Source of the DNA: Rhizocola hellebori
GTDB taxonomy: Bacteria; Actinomycetota; Actinomycetes; Mycobacteriales; Micromonosporaceae
Assembly (NCBI RefSeq): GCF_016862955.1
Contig: NZ_BONY01000016.1
Span: 62,001-126,000 of the forward strand
Length of the DNA stretch: 64,000 nucleotides
Direction of reading: 5' to 3'
Below are positions 35,271 through 45,901 of this stretch, piece after piece. The notes beneath the pieces were generated by a model. It saw nothing but the letters and a program-made list of their open reading frames with translations. It ran no database searches and was not told the origin of the DNA. Numbering within the stretch: the stretch's first letter is position 1; the number at the start of each line of letters is the position of its first letter. Made by a program: the position numbers and the translations under genes.

Positions 35271-37139
35271 TTACTGGCTGGCGTGCTTGCGGCGGGCGGT
35301 ATCCCGGGCGCGCTGGGTCTGGTCGAGCACCACCTTGCGAATGCGCACCGCCGCCGGGGTGACCTCGACGCACTCGTCCTCGCGGCAGAACTCGAGGGCC
35401 TGTTCCAGGGAGAGCTTGCGCGGCGGGATCAGCTTCTCGGTCTCCTCGGAGGTGGAGGCTCGCATGTTGGTGAGCTTCTTCTCCTTGGTGATGTTGACGT
35501 CCATGTCGTCCCAGCGGGAGTTCTCGCCGACGAGCATGCCTTCGTAGACCTCGGAACCGGGCTCGATGAACAGGGAGCCGCGCTCCTGGATGTTCATCAT
35601 GGCGAACGGGGTGGCGACCCCGGCGCGGTCTGCCACAAGGGAACCAGACGCGCGGGTGCGCAGCTCGCCGAACCACGGCTCGTAGCTTTCGAAGACGTGG
35701 TGCAGGATGCCGGTGCCGCGGGTGTCGGTCATGAACTCGGTGCGGAAGCCGATCAGGCCACGGGCGGGAACGAGCCATTCCAGGCGGATCCAGCCGGTGC
35801 CGTGGTTGACCATCTGCTCCATGCGGCCCTTGCGGGTGGCGAGCAGCTGGGTGATGGCGCCCAGGTATTCCTCGGGCGCGTCGATGGTGAGGCGCTCGAC
35901 CGGCTCGCAGAGCTTGCCGTCGATCTCGCGGGTGACCACCTGGGGCTTGCCGACGGTCAGCTCGTATTGTTCGCGGCGCATCTGCTCGACGAGGATGGCC
36001 AGCGCCAGCTCGCCGCGGCCCTGCACCTCCCACGCGTCGGGGCGCTCGGTGGGCAGCACGCGCAGGGAGACGTTGCCGACCAGCTCCTTGTCGAGCCGGT
36101 CCTTCACCATGCGAGCGGTGACCTTGCTGCCCTTGGCCCGGCCCACCAGAGGGGAGGTGTTGGTGCCGATGGTCATCGAGATGGCCGGCTCGTCAACCCT
36201 GATGAGCGGCAACGGAATCGGGGTCTCCGCGTCGGCCAGGGTCTCGCCGATCATGATCTCGGGGATGCCCGCCACCGCGATGATGTCACCGGGCCCGGCC
36301 TTCTCGGCGGGCTTGCGCTCAAGCGCTTCGGTCATCAGCAGCTCGGAGATGCGCACCTTCTGCTGCGAACCATCTGTGCGGCACCAGGTCACGGTCTGGC
36401 CCTTGCGAATCTCGCCCTCGCGCACCCGGCACAGCGCGAGGCGGCCCAGGAACGGTGACGCGTCAAGGTTGGTGACGTGTGCCTGCAGCGGCGCACCCTC
36501 CGTATAGGACGGTGCGGGGATGGTGTCGAGCAGGGTCTGGAACAGCGGCCGCAGGTTGGGCGAGTCGGTGGGGACCGAGCCGTCGACGGGCTGGGTCAGC
36601 GACGCGATGCCGTCGCGGGCGCAGGCGTAGATGATCGGGAAGTCGATCTGCTGCTCGTCGGCGTCGAGGTCGAGGAAGAGCTCATAGGTGTCGTCGACGA
36701 CCTCTTTGATGCGGGCGTCGGGCCGGTCCACCTTATTGATCACCAGGATGATCGGCAGCCGGGCCGAAAGCGCCTTGCGCAGCACGAAACGGGTCTGCGG
36801 CAGCGGGCCTTCCGAGGCGTCGACCAGCAGGATCACGCCGTCGACCATGGTGAGGCCGCGCTCGACCTCGCCACCGAAGTCGGCGTGGCCGGGGGTGTCG
36901 ATGATGTTGATCACGGTCTTGTCGCCGTTGGTGCTGAGGTAGTTGACCGCAGTGTTCTTGGCGAGGATAGTGATGCCCTTTTCCCGCTCAAGATCCATGG
37001 AGTCCATGACCCGATCGGCCGCGGCTGCCCGCGCGTGGAACGCGCCGGCCTGCGTCAGCATGGCGTCGACAAGGGTGGTCTTGCCGTGGTCGACGTGGGC
37101 GACGATAGCGACGTTGCGCAGATCGGGGCGGGTTGGCAT
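35271..37139 (-). CDS. typA: Ribosome-associated GTPase TypA/BipA
   Basis: A translational GTPase involved in ribosome assembly and stress adaptation. At 622 residues it is standard length. The G domain shows [15 protein letters not shown] (P-loop), [15 protein letters not shown] (G3) and VINKVDRP (G4); the EF-G-like domains and the TypA-specific C-terminal domain ([11 protein letters not shown]) follow. ATG at 37139 is preceded by GGGAAGG. It stands alone between the protease and the divergent GH73 gene. Confidence 0.97.
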   Translation of the reverse strand: MPTRPDLRNVAIVAHVDHGKTTLVDAMLTQAGAFHARAAAADRVMDSMDLEREKGITILAKNTAVNYLSTNGDKTVINIIDTPGHADFGGEVERGLTMVDGVILLVDASEGPLPQTRFVLRKALSARLPIILVINKVDRPDARIKEVVDDTYELFLDLDADEQQIDFPIIYACARDGIASLTQPVDGSVPTDSPNLRPLFQTLLDTIPAPSYTEGAPLQAHVTNLDASPFLGRLALCRVREGEIRKGQTVTWCRTDGSQQKVRISELLMTEALERKPAEKAGPGDIIAVAGIPEIMIGETLADAETPIPLPLIRVDEPAISMTIGTNTSPLVGRAKGSKVTARMVKDRLDKELVGNVSLRVLPTERPDAWEVQGRGELALAILVEQMRREQYELTVGKPQVVTREIDGKLCEPVERLTIDAPEEYLGAITQLLATRKGRMEQMVNHGTGWIRLEWLVPARGLIGFRTEFMTDTRGTGILHHVFESYEPWFGELRTRASGSLVADRAGVATPFAMMNIQERGSLFIEPGSEVYEGMLVGENSRWDDMDVNITKEKKLTNMRASTSEETEKLIPPRKLSLEQALEFCREDECVEVTPAAVRIRKVVLDQTQRARDTARRKHASQ

Positions 37140-37226
37140 GCGCTACATCCTTCCCTAGATGGGTAAACAGCTGTTGTCGGGGTGCTCAATGGTGTCTTGC
37201 GACACAGACGTCCGTTATATTCGATT

Positions 37227-38288
37227 ATGCCGGTCTTATCCGCCTCGCTCGCCTTCATTCTCATCTTGCTCTATGGCGCGGCCCCAGCTCTGGCTTTCCC
37301 CGCATCTGGCAGCGTCGACTCGCAGACAGTTCTCAACGTCCGATCGGGAGCGGGCACGGACAAGCCGATCCTCACCACGCTCCCCGACGATGCGGCCATC
37401 ACCGTGGAATGTCAGGTGTGGGGTCAAGGCATCGTGGGTACCCAGCGCAGCTCGCCCTATTGGGACCGGATAGGCAACGGGCGTTACGTCGCGGACGCCT
37501 TCATCGCGTGGGCGCCGTCGCGGCCGTCGGTGCCGTGGTGCGCCGAAAGCGGAGCGGCGAACGCCACGGTTGATGCCTCGGCACTGAATGTGCGCTCGGG
37601 TCCGGGTTTCGGGCACGGTGTGCTCAGCCAGCTGCCTTCGGGCGCGGCGGTCGAGGTGACCTGTCAGGCGTGGGGCAGCGACGTGGAGGGAAACTCCGTG
37701 TGGGCGCGGGTTGGCGACGGCCGTTTCGTGTCCGACCGCTACGTCGCCTGGGCGCCGCGCAAGCCGTGGCTGCCCTGGTGCGGCCAGGAAGCGGTGGTGG
37801 TGGCGCCCGCCGACACCGCGGCGTTCATCGCCTCGGCGGTCGGGCCGGCCCAGGAGAGCCAGCGGGCCACGAAGGTCCCCGCCTCGGTGACGATCGCCCA
37901 GGCGATCCTCGAATCCGGTTGGGGCCGAAGCACTTTGACCCGCGACGACCACAACTACTTCGGCATGAAGTGCTTCGGCGACCCGGGCCCGGTGGCGCTG
38001 GGCTGTCGCGACTACGCCACCCACGAGTGCTCGGGCCAGGACTGCTTTCCTACCAACGCGCTGTTCCGGGCCTACCGCGACGACGCCGATTCCTACGTCG
38101 ACCACGGCAAGCAGCTGGCCACGCTTTCGCGCTATGCCGAGGCGATGCGCCACACCGCCGAACCGGACCGGTTCGCCCGCGAGATCCATCTGGCCGGCTA
38201 CGCGACCGGCTCCACCTACGCAGATAAGCTCATCGATCTTATGAAGCAGCACAACCTCTACCGGTATGACCTGGCTCAAATGGGTTGA
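37227..38288 (+). CDS. Secreted GH73 glucosaminidase with two SH3-like domains
   Basis: A cell-wall hydrolase of 353 residues. Signal peptide about 1-23 (LILLYGAAPALAFP); two bacterial SH3-like repeats at about 32-103 and 108-188, each containing LNVRSG and a Cys pair; then a GH73 domain (SVTIAQAILESGWGRSTLTRDDHNYFGMKC) with Glu in AILESGWG as the likely catalytic acid. Codon 4 is the rare TTA. The ATG lacks a ribosome site, and a TATATT box 5 bases upstream (37216-37221) suggests a leaderless mRNA. Divergent from typA. Confidence 0.9.
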   Translation: MPVLSASLAFILILLYGAAPALAFPASGSVDSQTVLNVRSGAGTDKPILTTLPDDAAITVECQVWGQGIVGTQRSSPYWDRIGNGRYVADAFIAWAPSRPSVPWCAESGAANATVDASALNVRSGPGFGHGVLSQLPSGAAVEVTCQAWGSDVEGNSVWARVGDGRFVSDRYVAWAPRKPWLPWCGQEAVVVAPADTAAFIASAVGPAQESQRATKVPASVTIAQAILESGWGRSTLTRDDHNYFGMKCFGDPGPVALGCRDYATHECSGQDCFPTNALFRAYRDDADSYVDHGKQLATLSRYAEAMRHTAEPDRFAREIHLAGYATGSTYADKLIDLMKQHNLYRYDLAQMG

Positions 38289-38361
38289 GGAGGCGGGGCC
38301 GGAGGGTTACCGTCATGGCCAGACGCGTCTAGTCGATCAACGGGGTAAGGAGGTGGTGGAA

Positions 38362-38403
38362 ATGCCATACCTGGTAAGGCCATCAACCTCGATATATCCG
38401 TAA
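38362..38403 (+). CDS. Possible 13-codon leader peptide before rsgA
   Basis: A tiny frame encoding MPYLVRPSTSIYP, starting at ATG with a near-perfect ribosome site TAAGGAGGTGG six to eight bases upstream, the strongest such site in the area. It ends 15 bases before the rsgA TTG start, which has a weak site of its own. The arrangement suggests translational coupling or a leader peptide. Expression is unproven. Confidence 0.45.
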   Translation: MPYLVRPSTSIYP

Positions 38404-38418
38404 GAGAACAGGACGCAC

Positions 38419-39483
38419 TTGACCATCACCCTGGCTTCCCTAGGCTGGGAAGACTCCTTCGCCGCGGGCTACCCGCGGTTGTCCCTACCCGACCACGAAC
38501 CGGGCCGCGTGATCCGCGCGGACCGGGGCATCAGCACCGTTCTCACCGCCAGCGGTGACGTACGGGCTGGGATGGGCGGCAACCTGCTCGCCGCTGCCGC
38601 GTCCGATCCGCTCGCGTTACCCTGCGCGGGGGACTGGGTGGCGTTACGCCATTGGCCCGACCAGCGGGTCACGCTCGAAGCGGTGCTGCCCAGGCGCAGC
38701 GCGATCATCCGCCGCACCGCGGACAAGGACGCGAGCGGTCAGATCCTGGCCGCCAACGTCGACGTCGCCGCGGTGGTGGCGTCCCTGGACCCCACGCCCG
38801 AGCTGCAGACCATCGAACGTCTGCTGGCCTTGGCCTGGGACTCGGGCGCCCGGCCCTACCTGATCCTCACCAAGGCCGACCTCGTCGCCGACCCGAGCAC
38901 CGTGGCCGAACAGCTGGCCGACATCGCGCCCGGGGTGCCCGCCCTGGCGGTGAGCGCGGAGCGCGGCGACGGGCTGGAAACCCTTCGCCCCTTTGTCGCG
39001 TTTGGACGGACGCTGGGCCTGATCGGGGCCTCCGGCGCGGGCAAGTCAACCCTCGTCAACGCGCTGGCCGGGAACAAAGTCATGGCGACCCAGTCGATCC
39101 GGCGGGTCGACGGCAAGGGCCGGCACACCACCACCCATCGCGCGCTGGTACCGGTGATAGGCGGCGGCGCCGTGCTGGACACCCCGGGGCTGCGCGCGGT
39201 CGGGCTCCTCGACGGCGCCGCGGGTCTCGACCGCGCCTTCGCCGACGTGACCGAGCTGGCCACGCTATGCCGTTTCCACGACTGTCACCACGAAGGCGAG
39301 CCCGGCTGCGCCATCGCCGCCGCGCTGGCCACCGGCGAGCTGGCCCACCGGCGCTGGGCAAGCTGGCTGAAGCTGCTGCGCGAGCTTGAGTTCGAACAGC
39401 GACGGCAGCGAAACCGGATGGCCCGCTCTAATTCGCGAATTGCGGATTGGCGGACAGCCAGGCACCGACACGGTCGGAGTTGA
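38419..39483 (+). CDS. rsgA: Small ribosomal subunit biogenesis GTPase
   Basis: A circularly permuted GTPase that acts late in 30S maturation. The OB-fold N domain is followed by permuted G motifs: G4 LTKADLVAD, G1 GASGAGKSTLVNALAG, G3 DTPGLR, and the zinc knuckle CRFHDCHHEGEPGC. The 354 residues are normal. The start is TTG at 38419, giving the N-terminus LTITLASLGWEDSF. Two TTA leucine codons fall in the N-terminal third. The last 56 bases overlap the convergent LCP gene. Confidence 0.94.
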   Translation: MTITLASLGWEDSFAAGYPRLSLPDHEPGRVIRADRGISTVLTASGDVRAGMGGNLLAAAASDPLALPCAGDWVALRHWPDQRVTLEAVLPRRSAIIRRTADKDASGQILAANVDVAAVVASLDPTPELQTIERLLALAWDSGARPYLILTKADLVADPSTVAEQLADIAPGVPALAVSAERGDGLETLRPFVAFGRTLGLIGASGAGKSTLVNALAGNKVMATQSIRRVDGKGRHTTTHRALVPVIGGGAVLDTPGLRAVGLLDGAAGLDRAFADVTELATLCRFHDCHHEGEPGCAIAAALATGELAHRRWASWLKLLRELEFEQRRQRNRMARSNSRIADWRTARHRHGRS

Positions 39484-40471
39484 CCGCGGCGTAGAGCTCG
39501 CCGGCCTGCTGCGGATCGGTGTAGACCACGCTTTGACTTCCCTCCATGCCCGTCCCCTTGGACGGGCTGGTGAGGAAGGTCAGGTCGGCGCTTCGCAGGT
39601 GGCGCAGCTCGAGCGCGAGATCGAAGACAGAAAGCTCATGGTCGGCGGTCAGCGAGTCGGCCGTCGCCCGGACGAACGCGTTGAGCTTGGCCGCATCGGT
39701 GAGCAGATCGCGGGAGGCGGCCTTTTCCATCACGGCCTTCATCACCTGCTGCTGGTTTTCGATCCGATGGAAGTCGCCGTCCTTGAACTGGTACCGCTGG
39801 CGCGAATAGTCCAGCGCCTCTTCCCCGTTGAGGTGCTGGGCTCCCGCCTGGAAGGTGCGGTAGGGCTTGTGGATCGACTTGAAGGTCTGCTCGACCACGA
39901 TCTCGATGCCACCGATCGCGTCGATGACCTCCTTGAAGCCGGCGAAGTCGATCAGGATCACGTGGTCGATGCGGACCTTCGTGAACTCCTCCACGGTGCG
40001 CACGGTCAGCGGGGTGCCGCCCAGGGCGTACCCGGCGTTGATCTTTGCTTTGCCGTGTCCCGGAATCGTGGTCCAGGTGTCGCGCGGGATCGAGATCAGC
40101 TGCGCCCGCTGCCGGTCGGCCGGAAGGTGCACCACGATGATGGTGTCGCTGCGGGCGCCGGTGTCACCGCTGTCCTGTTCCACCCGGTTGGCGCGGGAGT
40201 CGCTGCCCAAAAGGAGGATGTTCATCGCCTGCGGCGTGATCTTGGAGGGGCGTGCCGCGTCGGGGATGCCGGTGAAGGCGTCCACCCGGTCGATCTTGTC
40301 TTCGATCGAGCCGGCGTAGAGCCAGAGCCCGCCTGCGATCCCCCCACAGAGCAGCAACATGATCCCGGTAAGAATGCTCACCACATACAGAAGGTGGCGA
40401 AAGCGCGGTTGCTTCTTGCCATCGGGCGCGACCAGCTTAATCGGCAATGCTGAGGGTTCGGGGTCGGACAT
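39428..40471 (-). CDS. LytR-CpsA-Psr (LCP) family protein
   Basis: A membrane-anchored phosphotransferase that probably attaches polymers such as teichoic acid or arabinogalactan-like glycans to peptidoglycan. A cytoplasmic tail (1-26), one membrane helix (about 27-52) and an extracellular LCP domain (about 85-240) are visible, with NILLLGSDSR, RSDTIIVVHL, ISIPRDTWTTIPG and the late EALDYSRQRY motif whose Arg/Lys bind pyrophosphate. The 347 residues lack the long C-terminal LytR_C domain of mycobacterial LCPs. The 3' end overlaps rsgA; the 5' end is divergent from uvrA. Confidence 0.93.
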   Translation of the reverse strand: MSDPEPSALPIKLVAPDGKKQPRFRHLLYVVSILTGIMLLLCGGIAGGLWLYAGSIEDKIDRVDAFTGIPDAARPSKITPQAMNILLLGSDSRANRVEQDSGDTGARSDTIIVVHLPADRQRAQLISIPRDTWTTIPGHGKAKINAGYALGGTPLTVRTVEEFTKVRIDHVILIDFAGFKEVIDAIGGIEIVVEQTFKSIHKPYRTFQAGAQHLNGEEALDYSRQRYQFKDGDFHRIENQQQVMKAVMEKAASRDLLTDAAKLNAFVRATADSLTADHELSVFDLALELRHLRSADLTFLTSPSKGTGMEGSQSVVYTDPQQAGELYAAVNSDRVGAWLSANPQFAN

Positions 40472-40587
40472 GAGGCGGATTCAATCACGTTTGGATCTCT
40501 GGCACGAAAAGCTGTCGCCGACCGGACAGCGAGCCCTCGAAAGGCAGGCCAAAGCGTCTTGTCATACCCCACGGCTAGGCTTGCGCC

Positions 40588-43482
40588 GTGACCGACCGTC
40601 TGATCATTCGTGGTGCGCGTGAACATAACCTGCGCGATGTCAGCCTGGATCTTCCGCGCGACGCGCTCATCGTCTTTACCGGTCTGAGCGGGTCGGGCAA
40701 GTCGAGCCTGGCGTTCGACACGATCTTCGCGGAGGGGCAGCGGCGTTACGTGGAGTCGCTGTCCTCCTATGCGCGCCAATTCCTTGGCCAGATGGACAAA
40801 CCCGACGTCGACTTCATCGAGGGCCTTTCCCCGGCGGTGTCGATCGACCAGAAGTCCACCTCGCGCAACCCGCGCTCGACGGTCGGCACGATCACCGAGG
40901 TTTACGACTATCTGCGCCTGCTTTTCGCCCGGGTCGGAGAGCCGCACTGCCCGACCTGCGGTCACCTGATCAGCAAGCAGACGCCGCAGCAGATCGTCGA
41001 CCGCGTGCTCGCGATGGAGGAGGGCACCCGGTTCCAGGTGCTGGCCCCGGTGATCCGCGGCCGAAAGGGTGAATATCTCGACCTTTTCTCCGAGCTGCAG
41101 TCCAAGGGTTTCGCGCGGGCCCGGGTCGACGGGGTGGTGCACCCGCTGACCGAGGTGCCCAAGCTCAACAAGCAGCAGAAGCACACCATCGAGGTGGTGG
41201 TCGACCGGCTCGCCGTCAAGAAGAGCGCCAAGCAGCGCCTGACCGACTCGGTGGAAACCGCGCTCGGGCTGGCCGGCGGCATCGTCCTGCTCGACTTCGT
41301 GGACCTGCCCGAAGACGACGAGCACCGCGAGCGCAAGTTCTCGGAGAACCTTGCCTGTCCCAATGACCATCCGCTGGGCATCGAAGACCTGGAGCCCCGG
41401 GTCTTCTCTTTCAACTCGCCCTATGGCGCGTGCCCGGAGTGCACCGGTCTGGGGACGAAGAAGGAGGTCGATCCCGAGCTGCTGATCCCCGACTCGGAGA
41501 AGACCCTCGCGGAAGGGGCGATCGCGCCCTGGGCCAACGGCCACACCATGGAGTATTTCGGCCGCCTGCTCGAGGCCCTCGGCGAGGAGCAGGGCTACGA
41601 CATGGACACCCCGTGGCGCAAGATCCCGGCTCGGGCGCAGAAGGTGATCCTGCACGGCGCGGAGAACCAGGTGCATGTGCGCTACCGCAACAAGTACGGC
41701 CGGGAGCGGTCCTACTATTCCGGTTTCGAGGGAGTGGTGCCCTGGCTGGAGCGCCGCCACGCCGACACCGACAGCGAGTGGTCGCGCGAGAAGTATGAGG
41801 GCTACATGCGCGAGGTGCCCTGCGCGGCCTGTGGCGGTTCCCGGCTCAAGCCCGAGGTGCTCGCGGTGACCCTGGGCGGCAAAAGCATCTCGGAGCTGTG
41901 CTCGCTCTCGGTGGGCGAAGCCGCCGTGGTGCTGGGCGAGCTGGAGCTCAGCGACCGGCAGCGGCTCATCGCCGAGCGGGTGCTCAAGGAAATCAACGCC
42001 CGCTTGAAGTTCCTGCTCGACGTCGGCCTCGACTACCTCTCCCTTAACCGGCCATCCGGGTCGCTGTCCGGCGGTGAGGCGCAGCGGATCCGGCTCGCCA
42101 CCCAGATCGGCTCGGGCCTGGTGGGCGTGCTTTACGTGCTCGACGAGCCGTCGATCGGGTTGCACCAGCGCGACAACCACCGGCTCATCGAGACGTTGGT
42201 GCGCTTGAAGAATCTGGGCAACACCCTGATCGTGGTGGAGCACGACGAGGACACCATCCGCACCGCCGACTGGGTGGTCGACATCGGCCCGGGCGCGGGG
42301 GAGCACGGCGGCAAGATCGTGCACAGCGGCTCCTACGCGAAGCTGCTGACCAACAAGGAGTCGGTGACCGGCGCCTACCTGGCCGGGCGCAAGCACATCC
42401 CGGTCCCGCAGCAGCGGCGGCCCCGCATCTCCGGCCACGAGCTGGCCGTGGTGGGGGCGCGGGAACACAACCTGCGCAACCTGACGGTGAGCTTCCCGCT
42501 CGGGCAGTTCATCGCGGTCACCGGGGTTTCCGGCTCCGGCAAGTCGACTCTGGTCAACGACATCCTCTATACCGTGCTGGCCAACCAGATCAACGGCGCC
42601 CGCATGGTCCCCGGCCGGCACACCCGGGTCACCGGGCTGCAACACGTCGACAAGGTGGTGGGGGTCGACCAGTCCCCGATCGGGCGCACCCCGCGCTCCA
42701 ATCCGGCCACCTACACCGGGGTGTTCGACAACATCCGCAAGCTGTTCGCCGAGACCACCGAGGCGAAGGTGCGCGGCTACGGGCCGGGCCGGTTCTCCTT
42801 CAACGTCAAGGGCGGCCGCTGCGAGAACTGCGCGGGCGACGGAACGATCAAGATTGAGATGAACTTTCTGCCCGATGTGTACGTGCCATGTGAGGTATGC
42901 AAGGGCGCCCGGTACAACCGGGAGACCTTGGAGGTTCACTACAAGGGCCGAACCATCGCGGAGGTGCTGGAGATGCCGATCGAGGAGGCCTCCGGCTTCT
43001 TCGAGGCGATCCCCGCCATCCACCGCCACCTCAAAACCCTGGTCGACGTCGGCCTTGGCTATGTCCGGCTCGGGCAGAGCGCGCCGACGCTGTCCGGTGG
43101 TGAGGCCCAGCGGGTGAAGCTCGCTTCGGAGCTGCAGAAGCGCTCAACCGGGCGCACGGTCTACGTGCTTGACGAGCCCACGACCGGTCTGCACTTCGAG
43201 GACATCCGCAAGCTGCTGCTGGTGCTGCAGGGGCTGGTTGACAAGGGCAACACGGTGATCGTCATCGAGCACAACCTTGATGTGATCAAGTCGGCCGACT
43301 ACCTGATCGACATGGGTCCGGAGGGCGGGCACAAGGGCGGCATGGTGATCGCCACGGGCACCCCGGAGGAGCTGGCTGAGATCGATGACAGCCACACCGG
43401 GCAGTACTTGCGGGCAATGGTGCAGAGATCTTCGGCAACGGTCACGGCTGCAAAAAAGACGAGAGCTAAGGCTAAAGTGTGA
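40588..43482 (+). CDS. uvrA: Excinuclease ABC subunit A
   Basis: DNA-damage recognition ATPase of excision repair. The 964 residues carry two ABC modules, each with Walker A ([30 protein letters not shown]), signature LSGGEAQRI or LSGGEAQRV and Walker B ([26 protein letters not shown]), plus zinc Cys clusters ([14 protein letters not shown]...CEVCKG). GTG at 40588 gives the standard [16 protein letters not shown]. Full length, all key residues intact. A LexA box is not evident upstream. Confidence 0.98.
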   Translation: MTDRLIIRGAREHNLRDVSLDLPRDALIVFTGLSGSGKSSLAFDTIFAEGQRRYVESLSSYARQFLGQMDKPDVDFIEGLSPAVSIDQKSTSRNPRSTVGTITEVYDYLRLLFARVGEPHCPTCGHLISKQTPQQIVDRVLAMEEGTRFQVLAPVIRGRKGEYLDLFSELQSKGFARARVDGVVHPLTEVPKLNKQQKHTIEVVVDRLAVKKSAKQRLTDSVETALGLAGGIVLLDFVDLPEDDEHRERKFSENLACPNDHPLGIEDLEPRVFSFNSPYGACPECTGLGTKKEVDPELLIPDSEKTLAEGAIAPWANGHTMEYFGRLLEALGEEQGYDMDTPWRKIPARAQKVILHGAENQVHVRYRNKYGRERSYYSGFEGVVPWLERRHADTDSEWSREKYEGYMREVPCAACGGSRLKPEVLAVTLGGKSISELCSLSVGEAAVVLGELELSDRQRLIAERVLKEINARLKFLLDVGLDYLSLNRPSGSLSGGEAQRIRLATQIGSGLVGVLYVLDEPSIGLHQRDNHRLIETLVRLKNLGNTLIVVEHDEDTIRTADWVVDIGPGAGEHGGKIVHSGSYAKLLTNKESVTGAYLAGRKHIPVPQQRRPRISGHELAVVGAREHNLRNLTVSFPLGQFIAVTGVSGSGKSTLVNDILYTVLANQINGARMVPGRHTRVTGLQHVDKVVGVDQSPIGRTPRSNPATYTGVFDNIRKLFAETTEAKVRGYGPGRFSFNVKGGRCENCAGDGTIKIEMNFLPDVYVPCEVCKGARYNRETLEVHYKGRTIAEVLEMPIEEASGFFEAIPAIHRHLKTLVDVGLGYVRLGQSAPTLSGGEAQRVKLASELQKRSTGRTVYVLDEPTTGLHFEDIRKLLLVLQGLVDKGNTVIVIEHNLDVIKSADYLIDMGPEGGHKGGMVIATGTPEELAEIDDSHTGQYLRAMVQRSSATVTAAKKTRAKAKV

Positions 43483-43518
43483 CCGTTCAACCAACGTCCG
43501 AACATGGAAGGTTCCAGG

Positions 43519-43974
43519 ATGAACGACCCACATTCGTCCCGCCGTGCCCTGATCGCCGGGGCCGGCGCTGTCAGCCTCACGGGGGTGCTCGCCGCTTGTG
43601 GCGGGGATGATCAGCCGCCACCCAGCTCGTCCGGCACAACGCCGGGCGCCGCCCCGACGACCGGCGGCGCCAAGCCCCCGACCTCCCCGGCCCCGTTGAC
43701 CACCAAGAGCAAGATCCCCGTTGGGAGCGCGGTATCCTTCGGCGCCGACGGGGTGATCGTGGCCCAGCCCACCGCCGGCAAGTTCATCGGCTTCAGCGCC
43801 ATCTGCACCCACCAGGAGTGTGTGCTGACCAACATCAAGGGCGACACGATCAAGTGTGGGTGCCACCAGAGCGAGTTCTCCGCCAAGGACGGCCGGGTGC
43901 TCAACGGTCCGGCCAACCGGTCGCTGCCGAAGGTTGATCTGAAGATCGAGGGCGAGAACATCAGCCTCGCCTGA
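43519..43974 (+). CDS. Rieske [2Fe-2S] lipoprotein exported by Tat
   Basis: A 151-residue exported iron-sulphur protein. Twin Arg (SRRALIAGAGAVSL, 8-9) indicates Tat export, and LAAC (24-27) is a lipobox, so it should be a membrane-anchored lipoprotein. A Pro/Thr linker precedes the Rieske domain, where Cys96 and His98 (CTHQEC) and Cys113/His116 (CGCHQ) bind the cluster. ATG at 43519 is preferred over 43504 because an AAGG precedes it. Its electron partner is not in the window. Confidence 0.9.
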   Translation: MNDPHSSRRALIAGAGAVSLTGVLAACGGDDQPPPSSSGTTPGAAPTTGGAKPPTSPAPLTTKSKIPVGSAVSFGADGVIVAQPTAGKFIGFSAICTHQECVLTNIKGDTIKCGCHQSEFSAKDGRVLNGPANRSLPKVDLKIEGENISLA

Positions 43975-44004
43975 GCGTCGTAGTCGCGTACTACGCTTGC
44001 CGAC

Positions 44005-45891
44005 GTGGCTGATCCGCTCACCTATCGTCCTGCTTCAGGCTCGATTCCTGACGCGCCGGGCGTCTACCGGTTCCGTGACGCCTCCGGGCGGATCATCTAC
44101 GTCGGCAAGGCGAAAAGCCTTCGCAGCCGGCTGAATTCCTACTTCGCCGACCCGTGGACCCTGCACGCGCGCACGCAGCAGATGGTGACCACGGCCGCCG
44201 GTGTCGACTGGACCGTGGTGAGCACCGAGGTCGAGGCGCTCCAGCTCGAATACTCCTGGATCAAGGAGTTCGACCCTCGGTTCAATGTGCGCTATCGCGA
44301 CGACAAGTCCTATCCCTACCTCGCGGTCACCCTCGACGAGGATTACCCGCGCCTGCAGGTGATGCGGGGCGCCAAACGCAAAGGTGTGCGCTATTTCGGG
44401 CCCTACTCCCATGCCTGGGCCATCCGCGAGACACTCGATCTGCTGCTGCGCATCTTTCCCGCCCGCACCTGTTCGGCCGGCGTCTTCAAACGGGCCGGCC
44501 AAATCGGAAGGCCGTGCCTGCTCGGCGACATCGGCAAGTGCTCGGCCCCGTGCGTGGGCCGGGTCAGCGTGGAGGAACACCGCACGATCGTCAACGAGTT
44601 CTGCGACTTCATGGCGGGCAAGACCGACGCGATGGAGCGGCGGCTGGAAAAGCAGATGTATGCCGCCGCCAAGGAACAGGAATACGAGCTGGCGGCCCGG
44701 TTACGCGACGATCTGGTGGCGTTGCGCCGGGCGCTGGAGAAGCAGTCCATTGTGCTCGGTGACGGCACCGACGCCGACGTGGTGGCGTTTGCCGACGATC
44801 CGCTGGAGGCCGCGGTACAGGTTTTTCATGTGCGCGGCGGGCGGGTGCGTGGCCAGCGCGGCTGGATCGTGGAGAAGACTGAGGAGCTGACCATCGGCGA
44901 CCTGGTGCACCACTTCTGCAGCCAGATCTATGGAGACGAAGCCGTGGCGTCGGATGTGCCACGCGAGCTTCTCGTGCCTGAGCTGCCCGATGACGTGGAG
45001 GCGCTGACCGAGTGGCTGTGCGACAGGCGCGGGTCGAAGGTGGCGATCCGGGTGCCGCAGCGCGGCGACAAGAAGACGCTCATGGAGACGGTGGGCCGCA
45101 ACGCCGGACAGTCCTTGGCACAGCACAAATTGCGCCGCGCGGGCGATCTCACCGCGCGGGGCCGGGCGCTGGAGGAGATTGAGGACGCGCTCGGTCTGGC
45201 ATCGGCCCCGCTGCGCATCGAATGCTTTGACATCTCTCAGATCCAGGGCACCGACGTGGTGGCGAGCATGGTGGTTTTCGAAGACGGTGTCGCCCGGAAG
45301 AGCGACTATCGAAGATTTGTCATCAAGGGCGCGACGGACGACGTGTCCGCGATCGGCGAGGTGATCCGGCGTAGGTTCCACAGGTTGCTCACCGACGAGG
45401 AGAAGACCGAGGAAGACGGGAGGCCGCGCAAATTCGCCTATCCGCCGCAGCTTGTCGTCGTCGACGGCGGTGGCCCGCAGGTCAACGCCGCGGCAGAGGT
45501 GCTGACCACGATGGGGGTCACCGACGTGGCGGTCTGTGGGCTGGCCAAGCGCCTGGAAGAGGTGTGGCTGCCCGACGACCCGATGCCCGTGATCATGTCG
45601 CGCACCTCGGAGGGGCTTTATCTGCTTCAGCGGGTACGCGACGAGGCCCACCGTTTCGCCATCACCTTCCACCGCCAGCGCCGCTCGGCCAGGATGACCG
45701 CCTCCGATTTGGACAGTGTGCCGGGCATCGGGTCCACCCGCCGCAAGGCCCTGCTGCGCCAGTTCGGCTCGGTCAAACGCCTTGCCGCGGCCAGTCTGGA
45801 GGAGATCGCCGAAGTGCCCGGCATCGGCAAACGGACGGCCCAGATGGTTCTGGACGCACTCACGAACCAGCCCGTAAAACCAGCTGATTAA
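44005..45891 (+). CDS. uvrC: Excinuclease ABC subunit C
   Basis: Dual-incision nuclease of excision repair. 628 residues in the usual order: GIY-YIG domain ([21 protein letters not shown]), Cys-rich region with C-x6-C (CSAPC), UVR motif for UvrB ([21 protein letters not shown]), RNase H-like domain with [10 protein letters not shown] and [10 protein letters not shown], and C-terminal tandem HhH ([26 protein letters not shown]). GTG start. Followed by rapZ after 10 bases, so it heads the rapZ-yvcK-whiA transcript. Confidence 0.97.
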   Translation: MADPLTYRPASGSIPDAPGVYRFRDASGRIIYVGKAKSLRSRLNSYFADPWTLHARTQQMVTTAAGVDWTVVSTEVEALQLEYSWIKEFDPRFNVRYRDDKSYPYLAVTLDEDYPRLQVMRGAKRKGVRYFGPYSHAWAIRETLDLLLRIFPARTCSAGVFKRAGQIGRPCLLGDIGKCSAPCVGRVSVEEHRTIVNEFCDFMAGKTDAMERRLEKQMYAAAKEQEYELAARLRDDLVALRRALEKQSIVLGDGTDADVVAFADDPLEAAVQVFHVRGGRVRGQRGWIVEKTEELTIGDLVHHFCSQIYGDEAVASDVPRELLVPELPDDVEALTEWLCDRRGSKVAIRVPQRGDKKTLMETVGRNAGQSLAQHKLRRAGDLTARGRALEEIEDALGLASAPLRIECFDISQIQGTDVVASMVVFEDGVARKSDYRRFVIKGATDDVSAIGEVIRRRFHRLLTDEEKTEEDGRPRKFAYPPQLVVVDGGGPQVNAAAEVLTTMGVTDVAVCGLAKRLEEVWLPDDPMPVIMSRTSEGLYLLQRVRDEAHRFAITFHRQRRSARMTASDLDSVPGIGSTRRKALLRQFGSVKRLAAASLEEIAEVPGIGKRTAQMVLDALTNQPVKPAD

Positions 45892-45901
45892 GATATCGCA
45901 G

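Noticed and set aside
40559-40581. TTGTCA/TAGGCT promoter for uvrA
   Set aside because: The spacer is only 11 bases, too short for a sigma-70-type promoter.
40378-43029. 883-codon open frame on the minus strand across uvrA
   Set aside because: Antisense shadow of uvrA caused by GC-rich third positions; no protein family is recognisable and the composition is biased to Arg, Gly, Leu and His.
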